The notes: generated by a model not told the origin, from the sequence alone. A stretch of DNA of 64,000 nucleotides from Ramlibacter sp. Leaf400 (GCF_001424545.1 NZ_LMQL01000013.1:124001-188000); one strand, 5' to 3'. Positions 10,384-19,255 are shown, numbered from the stretch's first letter. A program made the numbers and translations.

Positions 10384-10919
10384 TTGCCGACCTTCAGGCC
10401 CTTCAGGGCGGCGAAGGGGTTCTCCGCCGGAGCGGCCTCCTCGAAGTCCGGATCGGCGGCCGACAGGCGCACCGGCGCCGGGCAGGTTTCGTGGCGCGGC
10501 ACCACGGGCACTTCCATCAGGAGCTCGTCTTCCACCAGGTCCAGCAGGTCGAAAGCGCGGCTGAGCGCCAGCAGGTCTTCTTCGGCTTCGTCGTCCTGGG
10601 CGGCGGCGGTCTGCTCGTCGGCCACGAAGCGGAACGAGCGGTCGACCGCCAGCGGGATGTCCACCGGCTCCAGGCAGCGCTGGCAGGTCAGCGGCAGCAC
10701 CGTCGAGGCGTTCAGGTGCAGCCAGACCTCGGGGTGGACGTGCCGGGGGTTGAGCAACTCGCCCTGCGCGCTCCACGTCACCGGGCGCTCGCCGCCGCGT
10801 CCGCCGGCCTCCTCGGACAGGCGCGCGAAGCCGCGCAACTCCGCCTGGCCGGACAGCTGGGCCGCGTCCTCGGCGAACGCCTGGACGTCGAGCCGCTGCG
10901 CGTTGAACTGCCTTTTCAT
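10377..10919 (-). CDS. yceD: YceD, DUF177 protein linked to 23S rRNA accumulation
   Basis: 180 residues from the ATG at 10919, matching the family length; an upstream extension of the frame is unsupported. It has the family cysteine pair in PLTCQRCLEPVD and an acidic middle part (AAAQDDEAEEDLL). YceD/DUF177 proteins are known to be needed for normal 23S rRNA levels and are almost always encoded just before rpmF, as here. It is divergent from maf with only 27 bases between starts. Confidence 0.9.
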   Translation of the reverse strand: MKRQFNAQRLDVQAFAEDAAQLSGQAELRGFARLSEEAGGRGGERPVTWSAQGELLNPRHVHPEVWLHLNASTVLPLTCQRCLEPVDIPLAVDRSFRFVADEQTAAAQDDEAEEDLLALSRAFDLLDLVEDELLMEVPVVPRHETCPAPVRLSAADPDFEEAAPAENPFAALKGLKVGKD

Positions 10920-10946
10920 CCGGGGCAGTGTAAGAGAATCGCCCCC

Positions 10947-11525
10947 GTGCGAACCCTCATCCTCGGCTCCACCTCGCGCTACCGCCGCGAGCTGCTGGAG
11001 CGCCTGAACCTTCCCTTCGAAACGGCCGCGCCGCAGGTGGACGAGACCCCGCGGCCGGGCGAGGCGCCCGTGGACCTGGCGCGCCGGCTGGCCCTGGCCA
11101 AGGCGCAGGAGGTGGCCCGGCGGCATCCCGAGGCGGTGGTGATCGGCTCCGACCAGGTGGCGGACCTGGACGGCGAGCCGCTGGGCAAGCCCGGCGACCA
11201 TGCCCGAGCCACCGCGCAGCTGCGCCGCATGAGCGGACGCACCGTGGTCTTCCAGACGGCCGTGGCCGTGGTCTGCCAGGCCTCGGGGTTCGCCTCGGAA
11301 GACCTGGCCCCGGTGCGCGTCGAATTCCGGCGGCTGTCCGACCAGGAGATCGAGCGCTACCTGCGCGCCGAGCAGCCCTACGACTGCGCCGGCAGCGCCA
11401 AGAGCGAAGGACTGGGCATCGCGCTGCTGGAGGCGATCCACAGCGACGACCCGACGGCCCTGGTCGGCCTGCCGCTGATCCGCACCTGCCGGATGCTGCG
11501 CGCCGCCGGCCTGCAGGTGGCCTGA
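10947..11525 (+). CDS. Maf-family nucleotide pyrophosphatase (YceF-like)
   Basis: Hydrolyses non-canonical or methylated nucleoside triphosphates; YceF-type members prefer 7-methyl-GTP. 192 residues from the GTG at 10947, which gives the canonical N-terminus VRTLILGSTSRYRRELL. Other motifs are VVIGSDQVADLDGEPLGKP and a C-terminal YDCAGSAKSEG. The yceF-yceD-rpmF neighbourhood supports the YceF subtype, although here it is divergent from yceD. Its stop overlaps the next start (TGATGG). Confidence 0.88.
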   Translation: MRTLILGSTSRYRRELLERLNLPFETAAPQVDETPRPGEAPVDLARRLALAKAQEVARRHPEAVVIGSDQVADLDGEPLGKPGDHARATAQLRRMSGRTVVFQTAVAVVCQASGFASEDLAPVRVEFRRLSDQEIERYLRAEQPYDCAGSAKSEGLGIALLEAIHSDDPTALVGLPLIRTCRMLRAAGLQVA

Positions 11526-12286
11526 TGGCCGCGCCGGGCTCGCTGTACCTGGTCCCCGCGCCGCTGGACTTCGGCTGCGCGGAGCAGGCCCCGCTCTCGG
11601 ACGTGATGCCGGTCGCCACGCTGCAGGTGGCCGCGCGGCTGACCCACTGGATCTGCGAGAACGCCAAGTCCACGCGCGCCTACCTCAAGCGCGTGAACGA
11701 GCTCCAGCCGCTGGCACAGCCCCTGCAGTCGATCGCGCTGCGGGAGCTGCCGCGCGAAGTGCACAAGAAGGGCGACCACACCGGCGGGTTCGACGCGCGG
11801 CCGCTGCTCGCCGCGGCGCTCGAAGGCCACGACCTGGGCCTGGTGAGCGAAGCCGGCATGCCCGCGATCGCCGATCCGGGCTCGTCCGTGGTGCGCGCCG
11901 CCCATGAGCTGGGGCTGCGGGTGGTCCCGCTGGTGGGCCCGGTCTCGCTGCTGCTGGCGCTGGCCGCCGCGGGCCTGAACGGCCAGAACTTCGCCTTCGT
12001 CGGCTACCTGCCGCAGCAGCCCGCCCCCCGCGCGCAGCGGATCCGCGAACTGGAGTCGCTGGCGCTGCGCACCGGACAGACCCAGCTTTTCATCGAGACG
12101 CCCTACCGCAACGCGGCGCTTTGGCAATCGCTGCTGGAGACGCTGCGGCCCGAGACGCGGCTGGCGATGGCGACGGGCCTGACGCTGCCTCACGCGCAGG
12201 TGGCCTGCCGCACGATCGCCCAGTGGAAAAAACAAGCCGGCGGTCCGCCTTCGGACACGCCGGCCGTTTTCCTGGTCGGGGTCTAG
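11525..12286 (+). CDS. SAM-dependent methyltransferase, RsmI-like (tetrapyrrole methylase superfamily)
   Basis: 253 residues. The N-terminus SLYLVPAPLD, the segment VSEAGMPAIADPGSSVVRAAH and the later LFIETPYRNAALWQ match the RsmI/YraL family (16S rRNA C1402 2'-O-methyltransferase). It is shorter and divergent at the start compared with standard RsmI (LYIVATPIGNLxDI), so it is probably a paralogue whose substrate is unknown. It is coupled to maf by a TGATG overlap. Its stop TAG shares the CTAG with the stop of convergent sppA. Confidence 0.75.
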   Translation: MAAPGSLYLVPAPLDFGCAEQAPLSDVMPVATLQVAARLTHWICENAKSTRAYLKRVNELQPLAQPLQSIALRELPREVHKKGDHTGGFDARPLLAAALEGHDLGLVSEAGMPAIADPGSSVVRAAHELGLRVVPLVGPVSLLLALAAAGLNGQNFAFVGYLPQQPAPRAQRIRELESLALRTGQTQLFIETPYRNAALWQSLLETLRPETRLAMATGLTLPHAQVACRTIAQWKKQAGGPPSDTPAVFLVGV

Positions 12287-13269
12287 CGCAGCGCCGGCAG
12301 TGCGCGCATGGCGCGCATCGCGCCCTCGCCGATGGAGGCTCCAAAGCGCTTGGCCAGCCGCTCGGCCACGTTCTCGCGCCGGGTGTAGTCGACCAGTTCC
12401 TCGGCCTTGATCACTTCGCGCGCGACGAAGTCCAGGTTGGCCATCTGGTCGGCCAGGCCCATGTCCACCGCCTGCTGGCCGGTCCAGAACAGGCCGGTGA
12501 ACAGCTCGGGCGTGTCCTTCAGCCGCTTGCCGCGGCCGGTCTTCACCACGTCGATGAACTGCTTGTGGATCTGGTCCAGCATGGCCTGCGCGTGGATGCG
12601 GTGCCGCTCTGTCTGCGGGCTGAACGGGTCGAGGAAGCCCTTGTTCTCGCCCGCCGTCATCAGGCGGCGCTCGACGCCCAGCTTGTCCATCAGACCCGTG
12701 AAGCCGAAGCCGTCCATCAGCACGCCGATGCTGCCCACGATGCTGGCCTTGTCCACGTAGATGCGGTCGGCGGCGGCGGCGATGTAGTAGGCCGCCGAGG
12801 CGCAGGACTCCTCGACCACCGCGTACACCGGCTTGTTGTACTTGGCCTTCAGGCGCCGCAATTCGTCGTTGACGATGCCGGCCTGCACCGGGCTGCCGCC
12901 AGGCGAGTTGATCAGCAGCACGATGCCCTGCGCGCCCGGATCCTCGAATGCCGCGCGCATGGCCGCGACGATGAATTCGGCGCTGGCGTCCGAGTCCGAT
13001 GAGATCTCGCCCTTGACTTCCACCACGGCCGTGTGGGGCAGGGACTTGTCCTTGCTCGGGCCGCCGCGCCAGCCCAGCGTCCAGATCACGAAGATGAAGA
13101 ACACCAGCCAGGCCAGCCGGGTGAAGTTGCGCCAGCGGCGGGCGGTGCGCTGCTCCCTCAGGGTCTCGAACACCAGCCGCTCCATGGTCTCGCGCTCCCA
13201 GCCGGGCTTGAGGCCGGACGCGGAAGGCGGCACGGGTTCGGGTGTCACGGGAGTCAGCGGGTCGGTCAT
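12283..13269 (-). CDS. sppA: Signal peptide peptidase SppA, short form (S49 family)
   Basis: Membrane-anchored serine protease that digests remnant signal peptides. 328 residues from the ATG at 13269. One N-terminal transmembrane helix (about 48-65, FTRLAWLVFFIFVIWTL) precedes the S49 domain. Visible motifs are INSPGGSP, SCASAAYYIAAAADRIYVD, the nucleophile region SIVGSIGVLM and a following GENKGFLDPF. The single-domain length is typical of the short SppA rather than the 67-kDa E. coli type. It follows the Rieske gene by 7 bases. Confidence 0.9.
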   Translation of the reverse strand: MTDPLTPVTPEPVPPSASGLKPGWERETMERLVFETLREQRTARRWRNFTRLAWLVFFIFVIWTLGWRGGPSKDKSLPHTAVVEVKGEISSDSDASAEFIVAAMRAAFEDPGAQGIVLLINSPGGSPVQAGIVNDELRRLKAKYNKPVYAVVEESCASAAYYIAAAADRIYVDKASIVGSIGVLMDGFGFTGLMDKLGVERRLMTAGENKGFLDPFSPQTERHRIHAQAMLDQIHKQFIDVVKTGRGKRLKDTPELFTGLFWTGQQAVDMGLADQMANLDFVAREVIKAEELVDYTRRENVAERLAKRFGASIGEGAMRAMRALPALR

Positions 13270-13276
13270 GTGGGGG

Positions 13277-13639
13277 TCAGAAGGGGACGGGTTGCAGGTT
13301 CCAGTCAGTATGCCAGTGCACCACGCCGTCCCGCTCACTCAGCGCGATGCGCACCAGCCCGCCGCGGCAGGGGCCGCCGCCGCAGGCGCCGGTGTCGGGC
13401 CGGTAGACGGCGCCGTGGGTGGAACACAGCAGCCACTGGCCGCTGTCGTCGAAGATCCGGTCGGGCTGCGCGTCCATCTCCATCGCAACGTGGGCGCAGC
13501 GGTTCAGGTAGGCGTGGACGGCCCCTTTCCAGCGCACGGCGAAGGCGCGGCAGGTCTGGCCGGCGTAGACCACGTCGAATGGCACGGCGAGGCCTCCGTC
13601 GACCAGGTCCCTGCTGTTGCACAGCGGCTGGTGCTCCAT
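13277..13639 (-). CDS. Rieske [2Fe-2S] domain protein
   Basis: 120-residue single-domain ferredoxin-like protein. Both cluster-binding motifs are present: C-x-H in NRCAHVAM (about 48-50) and C-x2-H in LLCSTHGAVY (about 72-75). There is no signal peptide, so it is likely cytoplasmic. No oxygenase or reductase partner is adjacent; it sits between sppA and a HAD phosphatase, close to both. Electron-transfer partner unknown. Confidence 0.88.
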   Translation of the reverse strand: MEHQPLCNSRDLVDGGLAVPFDVVYAGQTCRAFAVRWKGAVHAYLNRCAHVAMEMDAQPDRIFDDSGQWLLCSTHGAVYRPDTGACGGGPCRGGLVRIALSERDGVVHWHTDWNLQPVPF

Positions 13640-13644
13640 GGCGA

Positions 13645-14307
13645 TCAGGCGTTGGCCAGCAGCCAGTCGTGCAGGTCGCGCACCGAATGCGCGATGTGCA
13701 GCGGGCCCAGCGCATGGAATTCGGCGGGCTCGTGCGCGCCGTAGCTCACGCCCACGCTCGCGCAGCCGGCGTTGCGCGCCATCTCCAGGTCGTGCGTGGT
13801 GTCGCCGATCATCAGCGTGCGTCCCGGCTCGATGGCGAACTCGCGCATCAGCTCCTCCAGCATGAGCGGGTGCGGCTTGCCGGCGGTCTCGTCGGACGTG
13901 CGCGAGCCGTCGAACACGCCGTGCAGTTCCTCGCTGGCCAGCACCTCGTCCAGCCCGCGGCGCGACTTGCCGGTGGCCACCGCGAGCCGGTGCTGGCGCT
14001 CGCGCAGCTCGTGCAGCAACGGCAGCACGCCGTCGAACAGGCTCAGGTCGTCCTTGTGCTGGTAGTAGTGGTGCCGGTAGCGCTCGCCCAGCGCGGGGTA
14101 CTTCTCGGGCGGCACGTCGGGCGCGGCGCGGGCCAGCGCCTGCGCCAGGCTCATGCCGATCACGAAGGCGGCGGCGCGGTCGGTCGGCATCGCGCCGCCC
14201 ACGTCCACCACGGCGCGCTGGATGCAGCGCACGATCACCTTGGTGGAGTCGTACAACGTGCCGTCCCAATCGAAGGCGATCAGGTCAAACCGTCGTGGGC
14301 TGGGCAT
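13645..14307 (-). CDS. HAD-superfamily hydrolase, phosphoglycolate phosphatase-like
   Basis: 220 residues. HAD motif I is FDWDGTLYDST with nucleophile and general-acid aspartates, motif II lies in VATGKSRRG, and motifs III/IV in GKPHPLMLEEL and MIGDTTHDLEMA. A helical cap domain follows motif I. The sequence is Gph/PGP-like, but HAD substrates cannot be assigned from sequence alone. It overlaps the 3' end of rluC by 23 bases and is followed by the Rieske gene. Confidence 0.85.
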   Translation of the reverse strand: MPSPRRFDLIAFDWDGTLYDSTKVIVRCIQRAVVDVGGAMPTDRAAAFVIGMSLAQALARAAPDVPPEKYPALGERYRHHYYQHKDDLSLFDGVLPLLHELRERQHRLAVATGKSRRGLDEVLASEELHGVFDGSRTSDETAGKPHPLMLEELMREFAIEPGRTLMIGDTTHDLEMARNAGCASVGVSYGAHEPAEFHALGPLHIAHSVRDLHDWLLANA

Positions 14308-15286
14308 GGCGTTCGGCGAATTGGCGCAGGTCGGCGGGCAGGGGTGCCTCCAGGGCGACCGGCTCGGTGGTGGCGGGATGGCGGAACTGTAATCGCCAGG
14401 CGTGCAGGAACATGCGCTTCAAGCCTTGCCGCTGCAGCGCCTTGTTCAGCTCGAAGTCGCCGTACTTGTCGTCGCCCGCGATCGGGTGGCCCTGCGAAGC
14501 CAGGTGCACGCGGATCTGGTGCGTGCGGCCGGTCTTGATCGTCACCTCCAGCAGGGTGAACGCGCCCAGCCGGCGCGCCACCTTCACGAGAGTGATGGAG
14601 CGCATGCCGTCGGGGTCGTCCTTGCCCACCACCTTCACGCGGCGCTCGCCGGCGGACGCGTCGTCGCCGCCCAGCAGGTACTTGTGCAGCGGCAGGTCGA
14701 TCACCTTCTTCTGCACCGGCCAGGCGCCATTGACGAGCGCGAGGTAGGTCTTGCCGGTCTCGCGGCCGCGGAACTGCTCCTGCAGCCCCGTGAGCGCCGA
14801 GCGCCGCTTGGCCACCAGCAGCACGCCCGAAGTCTCGCGGTCCAGCCGGTGGACCAGCTCCAGGAACCTGGCTTGCGGCCGCGCCTGGCGCAGCTGCTCG
14901 ATGACGCCGAAGCTCACGCCGCTGCCGCCGTGCACCGCCACGCCGGCGGGCTTGTCGACGGCCAGCAGGTGGTCGTCTTCCAGCAGGATGGGGAACTCGC
15001 GCGCGGGTGCCGGCCGCGCCGCCGGGTCCTCCACGCGCTCGGGCAGCCGCACCGGGGGCACCCGGACCACGTCGCCGACCTCCACCCGCGTGTCGGCCGC
15101 CGCGCGCCCCTTGTTCACGCGCACCTCGCCGCTGCGGATGATCCGGTAGACGTGCGTCTTGGGAACGCCCTTGAGCTCGCGCAGCAGGAAATTGTCGAGC
15201 CGCTGGCCGGCCGAGCCTTCGTCGACCAGCACGCTTTTCACTCCGGCTTTCGCGGGGGGCGCCGTGGCCCCTATAATCCGTTTCAC
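14285..15286 (-). CDS. rluC: 23S rRNA pseudouridine synthase, RluC type
   Basis: Isomerises specific uridines of 23S rRNA (955/2504/2580 in E. coli RluC). 333 residues with an N-terminal S4 RNA-binding domain (about 27-80, QRLDNFLLRELKG and RSGEVRVNKG). The catalytic domain contains HRLDRETSGVLL with the essential Asp149 and GRTHQIRVHLA. It is divergent from rne; the probable rne promoter overlaps its first codons. The RluC-rne divergent pair is a conserved arrangement in proteobacteria. Confidence 0.93.
   Translation of the reverse strand: MKRIIGATAPPAKAGVKSVLVDEGSAGQRLDNFLLRELKGVPKTHVYRIIRSGEVRVNKGRAAADTRVEVGDVVRVPPVRLPERVEDPAARPAPAREFPILLEDDHLLAVDKPAGVAVHGGSGVSFGVIEQLRQARPQARFLELVHRLDRETSGVLLVAKRRSALTGLQEQFRGRETGKTYLALVNGAWPVQKKVIDLPLHKYLLGGDDASAGERRVKVVGKDDPDGMRSITLVKVARRLGAFTLLEVTIKTGRTHQIRVHLASQGHPIAGDDKYGDFELNKALQRQGLKRMFLHAWRLQFRHPATTEPVALEAPLPADLRQFAERHAQPTTV
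15249..15277 (+). promoter_or_regulatory. Candidate rne promoter
   Basis: A perfect TATAAT (15272-15277) lies 17 bases after a weak -35 (TTCGCG) on the plus strand, within the first codons of the divergent rluC. Transcription from about 15284 would give rne a leader of about 515 nucleotides. Confidence 0.5.
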
Positions 15287-15800
15287 TAGCGTTTCGCCGT
15301 AAGTGTTTGATTTGGCTGGAGTTTAGTCCGCCACTGCACCGGTGACGCTGGCAGGTCGATGCCGACGTCGACCTTGGTTGTAGATTGCGGGCCCGCACGG
15401 ACGCAATCGCCGGCCAAGGCGCCGAAGCCGCCGACGCGAATCGAAACCCCGAACCGGAATACAAGCCGCCAGCGCACGTGCTGGCGGCGGACAAGCGAGA
15501 GTCTCCTGTGCTGATGGCGCTTCTCCTGGCCTGCTGGCGGTGGCTGATGCCCCCGACCGCCGGCTTCGGCCCGCCCCGGCATTCGCCGCGCGCGGCGCAG
15601 GCTGCATTGCCTGCTGCCCTGCGCCCCGGCCCCCGCCTCGCCCTCCTCCACGCGCCGCCCTTGCGACTGCTGATCTAGGCCACCGGCCGTCAGCAAGCGC
15701 CCCCGCGCCGCCTTCCGTTCCCGTTTCGCTCGCGTCTGCTGCCACGACATCGTGGACCCGCTTGCGGGTCGAACGTGTGAGAGAACAAGAAGGTGACGCA
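15287..15800 (+). other. Long 5' leader of rne with hairpins
   Basis: A 514-base stretch without a convincing gene between rluC and rne. It contains a strong hairpin at 15466-15487 (arms CCGCCAGC and GCTGGCGG, 6-base loop) and further GC-rich segments. In E. coli the long rne leader folds into hairpins that RNase E itself binds and cuts to control its own synthesis; a similar autoregulatory leader is inferred here from position and length. A 97-codon open frame starting with TTG at 15385 has no ribosome site and unlikely composition. Confidence 0.5.
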
Positions 15801-18800
15801 ATGAAGCGTATGCTGATCAACGCCACGCAGGCCGAAGAGCGCCGGCTGGCCATCGTCGACGGGCAGAAGCTCCTCGACTACGAAATCGAGATCGAAGGGC
15901 GCGAGCAGCGCAAGGGCAACATCTACAAGGCCGTCGTCACGCGCGTCGAGCCCAGCCTGGAGGCCTGCTTCGTCGACTACGGCGAGGACCGCCACGGCTT
16001 CCTGCCGTTCAAGGAGATCTCCAAGACCTACTTCGCCCCCGGCGTGTCGCCCTCGCAGGCGCGCATCAACGAGGTGATCAAGGAAGGCCAGGAGCTGCTG
16101 GTCCAGGTCGAGAAGGAAGAGCGCGGCAACAAGGGCGCGGCCCTCACCACCTTCATCTCGCTGGCGGGCCGCTACGTGGTCCTGATGCCCAACAACCCGC
16201 GCGGCGGCGGCGTGTCGCGCCGCATCGAGGGCGAGGACCGGGCCGAGCTCAAGGAGAACATGGACCAGTTGGAGTACCCCAACGGCATGTCCATCATCGC
16301 GCGCACCGCCGGCATCGGCCGCAGCGCCCCCGAGCTGCAGTGGGACCTGAACTACCTGCTCAAGCTGTGGAACGCCATCGACGGCGCGGCCAAGGGCGGC
16401 AAGGGCGCCTTTCTGATCTACCAGGAATCGTCGCTGGTCATCCGCTGCATCCGCGACTACTTCAACAACGACATCGGCGACATCCTGATCGACACGGACG
16501 AGATCTACGACCAGGCGCACCAGTTCATGTCGCACGTGATGCCCGAGCATGCCGCCCGGGTGAAGCGCTACCGCGACGACGCCCCGCTGTTCTCGCGCTT
16601 CCAGATCGAGCACCAGATCGAGTCGGCCTACGCCCGCGAGGTCAAGCTGCCCTCCGGCGGCGTGATCGTGATCGACCACACCGAGGCGCTGGTCTCCATC
16701 GACGTCAACTCGGCGCGCGCCATCAAGGGCGGCGACATCGAGGAGACGGCCACCCGCACCAACCTGGAAGCCGCCGACGAGGTGGCGCGCCAGATGCGCC
16801 TGCGCGACCTGGGCGGCCTGATCGTCATCGACTTCATCGACATGGAGGAATCCAGGAACCGCCGTGAAGTCGAGAACCGCCTGCGCGATGCGCTGCGGCA
16901 GGACCGCGCCCGCGTGCAGTTCGGCACCATCAGCAAGTTCGGCCTGATGGAGATGAGCCGCCAGCGCCTGCGCCCGGCCCTGTCCGAAGGCGCCTCCATC
17001 CCCTGCCCGCGCTGCGGCGGCCACGGCCACATCCGCGACACAGAGAGCTCGGCGCTGCAGATCCTGCGCATCATCCAGGAAGAGTCGATGAAGGACAGCA
17101 CGGCCGCTGTCCACGTGCAGGTGCCGGTGGAAGTCGCGTCCTTCCTGCTCAACGAGAAGCGCACCGAGATCACCAAGATCGAGCTCAAGCAGCGCCTGAA
17201 CGTGCTGCTGGTCCCCAACAAGGGCCTGGACACGCCGCACTACAAGCTGGAGCGCCTCAAGCACGACGACCCGCGCCTGGACAACCTCAAGGCCAGCTAC
17301 CACATGGCCGAGGAGATCGAGGAGAAGACCGAGGTCACGCGCCGCTCGCAGGAGCGCGCCAACCGCCAGGAGCCGCTGATCAAGGGCGTGCTGCCCGATG
17401 CGCCGGCGCCCATCGCACCGGTGCGCCCCGAGCGTGTGGCCGAGCCCGCGCCGCAGGCCGCCGCGCCGGCCCCCGCGCCCGCCGCCCCGACGCCGGCCCC
17501 CGCCCCGGCCGCGGAGCCGAGCTTCTTCGCGTGGTTCCGCAGCCTGTTCAGCGCGCCCCCGCCGGTGGCGCCCGCCCCCGCGGCCGCGACGGCCGGCACC
17601 GCCAAGACCGAGGAAAAGCGCGAAGCCCGCGGTGAACGCGGTGAACGTGGCGAGCGCGGCGACAGCCGCCGTGGCGGCCGCGGCCGTGACCGCGGACGCG
17701 GCGAAGGCCGTGGCGATGGCCGTGGACGTGACCGCGATCGCGCCGCCGCCGGTGAAGGCGTGCAGGGCCAGCCGGCGCGCGCCGGTGAAGGCCGTGTCGA
17801 AGGCCGCGGTGCCGAGGGTCGTGGCGCAGAAGGTCGCGGTGAAGAGCCGCGTCGCGAGCGCCAGCCCCGTGGTGAGCGTGGCGAAGGCCGCGACAGCCGC
17901 GAACCGCGCGAGCCCCGCGAACAGCGTGAAGCCCGCGAGCCTCGTGAGGCGCGCGAACTGCGCGAGGGCCGCGAGCCCCGTGAAGCGCGTGAGCCGCGCG
18001 AAGGCCGTGAGGCCCGCGAGCCGCGCGAGATGCGCGAGATGCGCGAACCCCGCGAGATGCGCGAGCCGCGTGAACCCCGCGAACCGCGCGCCGAACGCGA
18101 ACCGCGCGAGGCCCGCGAGCCGCGTGGCGAACGGTCCGCCGCGCGTGGCGAGGAGCCGCGTGTCGGCCAGGAAGCCGATGCCCTCCTGGGCGGCGGCGAG
18201 CAGCAGCCGCGTGGCGATCGCCCGCCCCGTGGCGAGCGTGGTGGTGAACGCGGTGAGCGTGGCGAGCGCGGCGAAGGCCGCCGCGGCGAGCGCCGCCCGC
18301 GAGAAGGCGCACCCCAGACGGTCACCGAAGGCGCCGTCGTGGAAGGCCAGCCCGATGCCAGCCAGGTGCTGGGCACGACCGAGCAGGGCGAAGCCGTCGG
18401 CGACGCGATGAACGGCGAAGGCCGCCGCGATCCGCGCCGCTCGCGCGACCGCTACGGCCGTGACCGCCGCGAGCGCGGTGGCCGCGAGGAAGGCGGGGCC
18501 GAAGCCGCGCGCGGTGGCCGCGAGGATGCCGGCGCCGAAGCCGCTCCCGCGCAGGACGCCGTCCCCGGCGCCGGCACCGGCACCGCGGACGAATCGGCCG
18601 AGCGCCGCCCGCGGTACGCCACCGGCTTCGTCTCCGACGAGTCCGGGCAGGTCGCCGCCCAGGCGACCCCGCCCGCGTTCGAGCCGCAACCGGCACCGGT
18701 CGCCGCACCGGTCGCCGCACCGGTCGCCGCACCCGTGGCCGCGCCGGTCGCTGCGCGGCCCAGCGCTGCATCCCCTGCACCGGCCGCCCCGTCCGGGCTG

Positions 18801-19073
18801 CCCAAGGTGCAGCAGTTCGAGCTGCCCGTGGACCAGCTGGCGGAAGTCGCAGCCGGCTCCGGCCTGCAGTGGGTGAACTCCGACGCCGACAAGATCGCCG
18901 CCGTGCAGGCCGCCATCGCCGCCGAGCCCAAGCCGATCCGCGTGCCGCGCGAGCGCCCACCGGCCGTGGTGATCGACGAAGGCCCGCTGGTGCTGGTGGA
19001 AACCCGTCGCGACCTGCGCGACATGAAGCTGCCGTTCGAGCAGCAGCAGCCGCCTCAGGCGCCGCTGCAGTAA
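15801..19073 (+). CDS. rne: Ribonuclease E
   Basis: Essential endoribonuclease for mRNA decay and rRNA/tRNA processing, scaffold of the degradosome. 1090 residues; ATG preceded by GAAGGTGA. Catalytic half (1-~510): S1 domain around 36-120, the DNase I-like core with [15 protein letters not shown], and the Zn-link CPRC near residue 400. From about 600 to 840 the protein is almost entirely Arg, Glu, Gly and Pro in imperfect repeats (such as [10 protein letters not shown]), clearly disordered and probably RNA-binding. Then comes an AAPV tandem repeat and a C-terminal segment ([12 protein letters not shown]) typical of beta-proteobacterial RNase E tails. A phenylalanine/tryptophan-rich island ([11 protein letters not shown], about 575) resembles the amphipathic membrane-targeting segment. 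Partners cannot be read from this sequence. Confidence 0.95.
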   Translation: MKRMLINATQAEERRLAIVDGQKLLDYEIEIEGREQRKGNIYKAVVTRVEPSLEACFVDYGEDRHGFLPFKEISKTYFAPGVSPSQARINEVIKEGQELLVQVEKEERGNKGAALTTFISLAGRYVVLMPNNPRGGGVSRRIEGEDRAELKENMDQLEYPNGMSIIARTAGIGRSAPELQWDLNYLLKLWNAIDGAAKGGKGAFLIYQESSLVIRCIRDYFNNDIGDILIDTDEIYDQAHQFMSHVMPEHAARVKRYRDDAPLFSRFQIEHQIESAYAREVKLPSGGVIVIDHTEALVSIDVNSARAIKGGDIEETATRTNLEAADEVARQMRLRDLGGLIVIDFIDMEESRNRREVENRLRDALRQDRARVQFGTISKFGLMEMSRQRLRPALSEGASIPCPRCGGHGHIRDTESSALQILRIIQEESMKDSTAAVHVQVPVEVASFLLNEKRTEITKIELKQRLNVLLVPNKGLDTPHYKLERLKHDDPRLDNLKASYHMAEEIEEKTEVTRRSQERANRQEPLIKGVLPDAPAPIAPVRPERVAEPAPQAAAPAPAPAAPTPAPAPAAEPSFFAWFRSLFSAPPPVAPAPAAATAGTAKTEEKREARGERGERGERGDSRRGGRGRDRGRGEGRGDGRGRDRDRAAAGEGVQGQPARAGEGRVEGRGAEGRGAEGRGEEPRRERQPRGERGEGRDSREPREPREQREAREPREARELREGREPREAREPREGREAREPREMREMREPREMREPREPREPRAEREPREAREPRGERSAARGEEPRVGQEADALLGGGEQQPRGDRPPRGERGGERGERGERGEGRRGERRPREGAPQTVTEGAVVEGQPDASQVLGTTEQGEAVGDAMNGEGRRDPRRSRDRYGRDRRERGGREEGGAEAARGGREDAGAEAAPAQDAVPGAGTGTADESAERRPRYATGFVSDESGQVAAQATPPAFEPQPAPVAAPVAAPVAAPVAAPVAARPSAASPAPAAPSGLPKVQQFELPVDQLAEVAAGSGLQWVNSDADKIAAVQAAIAAEPKPIRVPRERPPAVVIDEGPLVLVETRRDLRDMKLPFEQQQPPQAPLQ
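17611..18310 (+). repeat. Imperfect coding repeat encoding Arg/Glu/Gly/Pro-rich tract in RNase E
   Basis: About 700 bases of degenerate short repeats built on CGCGAG/CGCGAA/CGTGAG units, encoding runs such as [10 protein letters not shown] and PREPREPRE. Arg-Glu alternation predominates in the middle. Slipped-strand length variation is plausible. Confidence 0.85.
18695..18752 (+). repeat. Tandem 12-base repeat encoding AAPV units
   Basis: About five copies of a GTCGCCGCACCG-like 12-mer in the 3' part of rne, the first copies nearly identical and the last ones diverged, encoding repeated Ala-Ala-Pro-Val. In-frame copy-number change would be tolerated. Confidence 0.85.
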
Positions 19074-19084
19074 CGCAGAAAAAG

Positions 19085-19116
19085 AAAGGGGAGCTTCGGC
19101 TCCCCTTCCTGTTTCT
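19085..19116. terminator. Intrinsic terminator after rne
   Basis: Hairpin GGGGAGC-TTCG-GCTCCCC (19088-19105) with a stable UUCG-type tetraloop, followed by a pyrimidine/T-rich run on the plus strand and preceded by an A-rich run, so it can also act on the minus strand. It starts 12 bases after the rne stop. Confidence 0.85.
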
Positions 19117-19152
19117 GGTGGCCGCGCGGACCCCGCCTCCAGCGCCCCAACC

Positions 19153-19241
19153 CGTCATTCCCGCGAAGGCGGGAATCCAGAGCTTCCGCCTTCAATTCGC
19201 CCCGTCGGCGCGCTGCGCTGGGTCCCCGCCTCCGCGGGGAC
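19153..19241. repeat. Pair of REP-like palindromes between rne and hemY
   Basis: Two short hairpins about 65 bases apart: ATTCCCGC-GAAG-GCGGGAAT (19157-19176) and GTCCCCGC-CTCC-GCGGGGAC (19222-19241). The GTCATTCCCGCGAAGGCGGG type of sequence is a familiar intergenic palindrome of Burkholderiales genomes. They lie between two convergent transcription units. Confidence 0.7.
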
Positions 19242-19255
19242 GACGGGGTCAGCGC

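Noticed and set aside
13645..14307. Assignment of the HAD gene to gph (phosphoglycolate phosphatase) by name
   Set aside because: Sequence is compatible, but no pathway neighbours support it and HAD substrates are not predictable, so only the superfamily is given.
15385..15678. 97-codon open frame inside the rne leader
   Set aside because: It starts at TTG without a ribosome site and has an implausible composition; better explained as untranslated leader.
17611..18310. Possible CRISPR or satellite array because of dense short repeats
   Set aside because: No constant repeat/spacer pattern; the repeats are in frame and encode the charged tract of RNase E.
15690..18689. A 999-codon open frame on the minus strand opposite rne
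   Set aside because: High G+C and the Arg/Glu repeats of rne suppress stops in other frames. The translation is low-complexity and has no start signals, whereas the plus frame is clearly RNase E.
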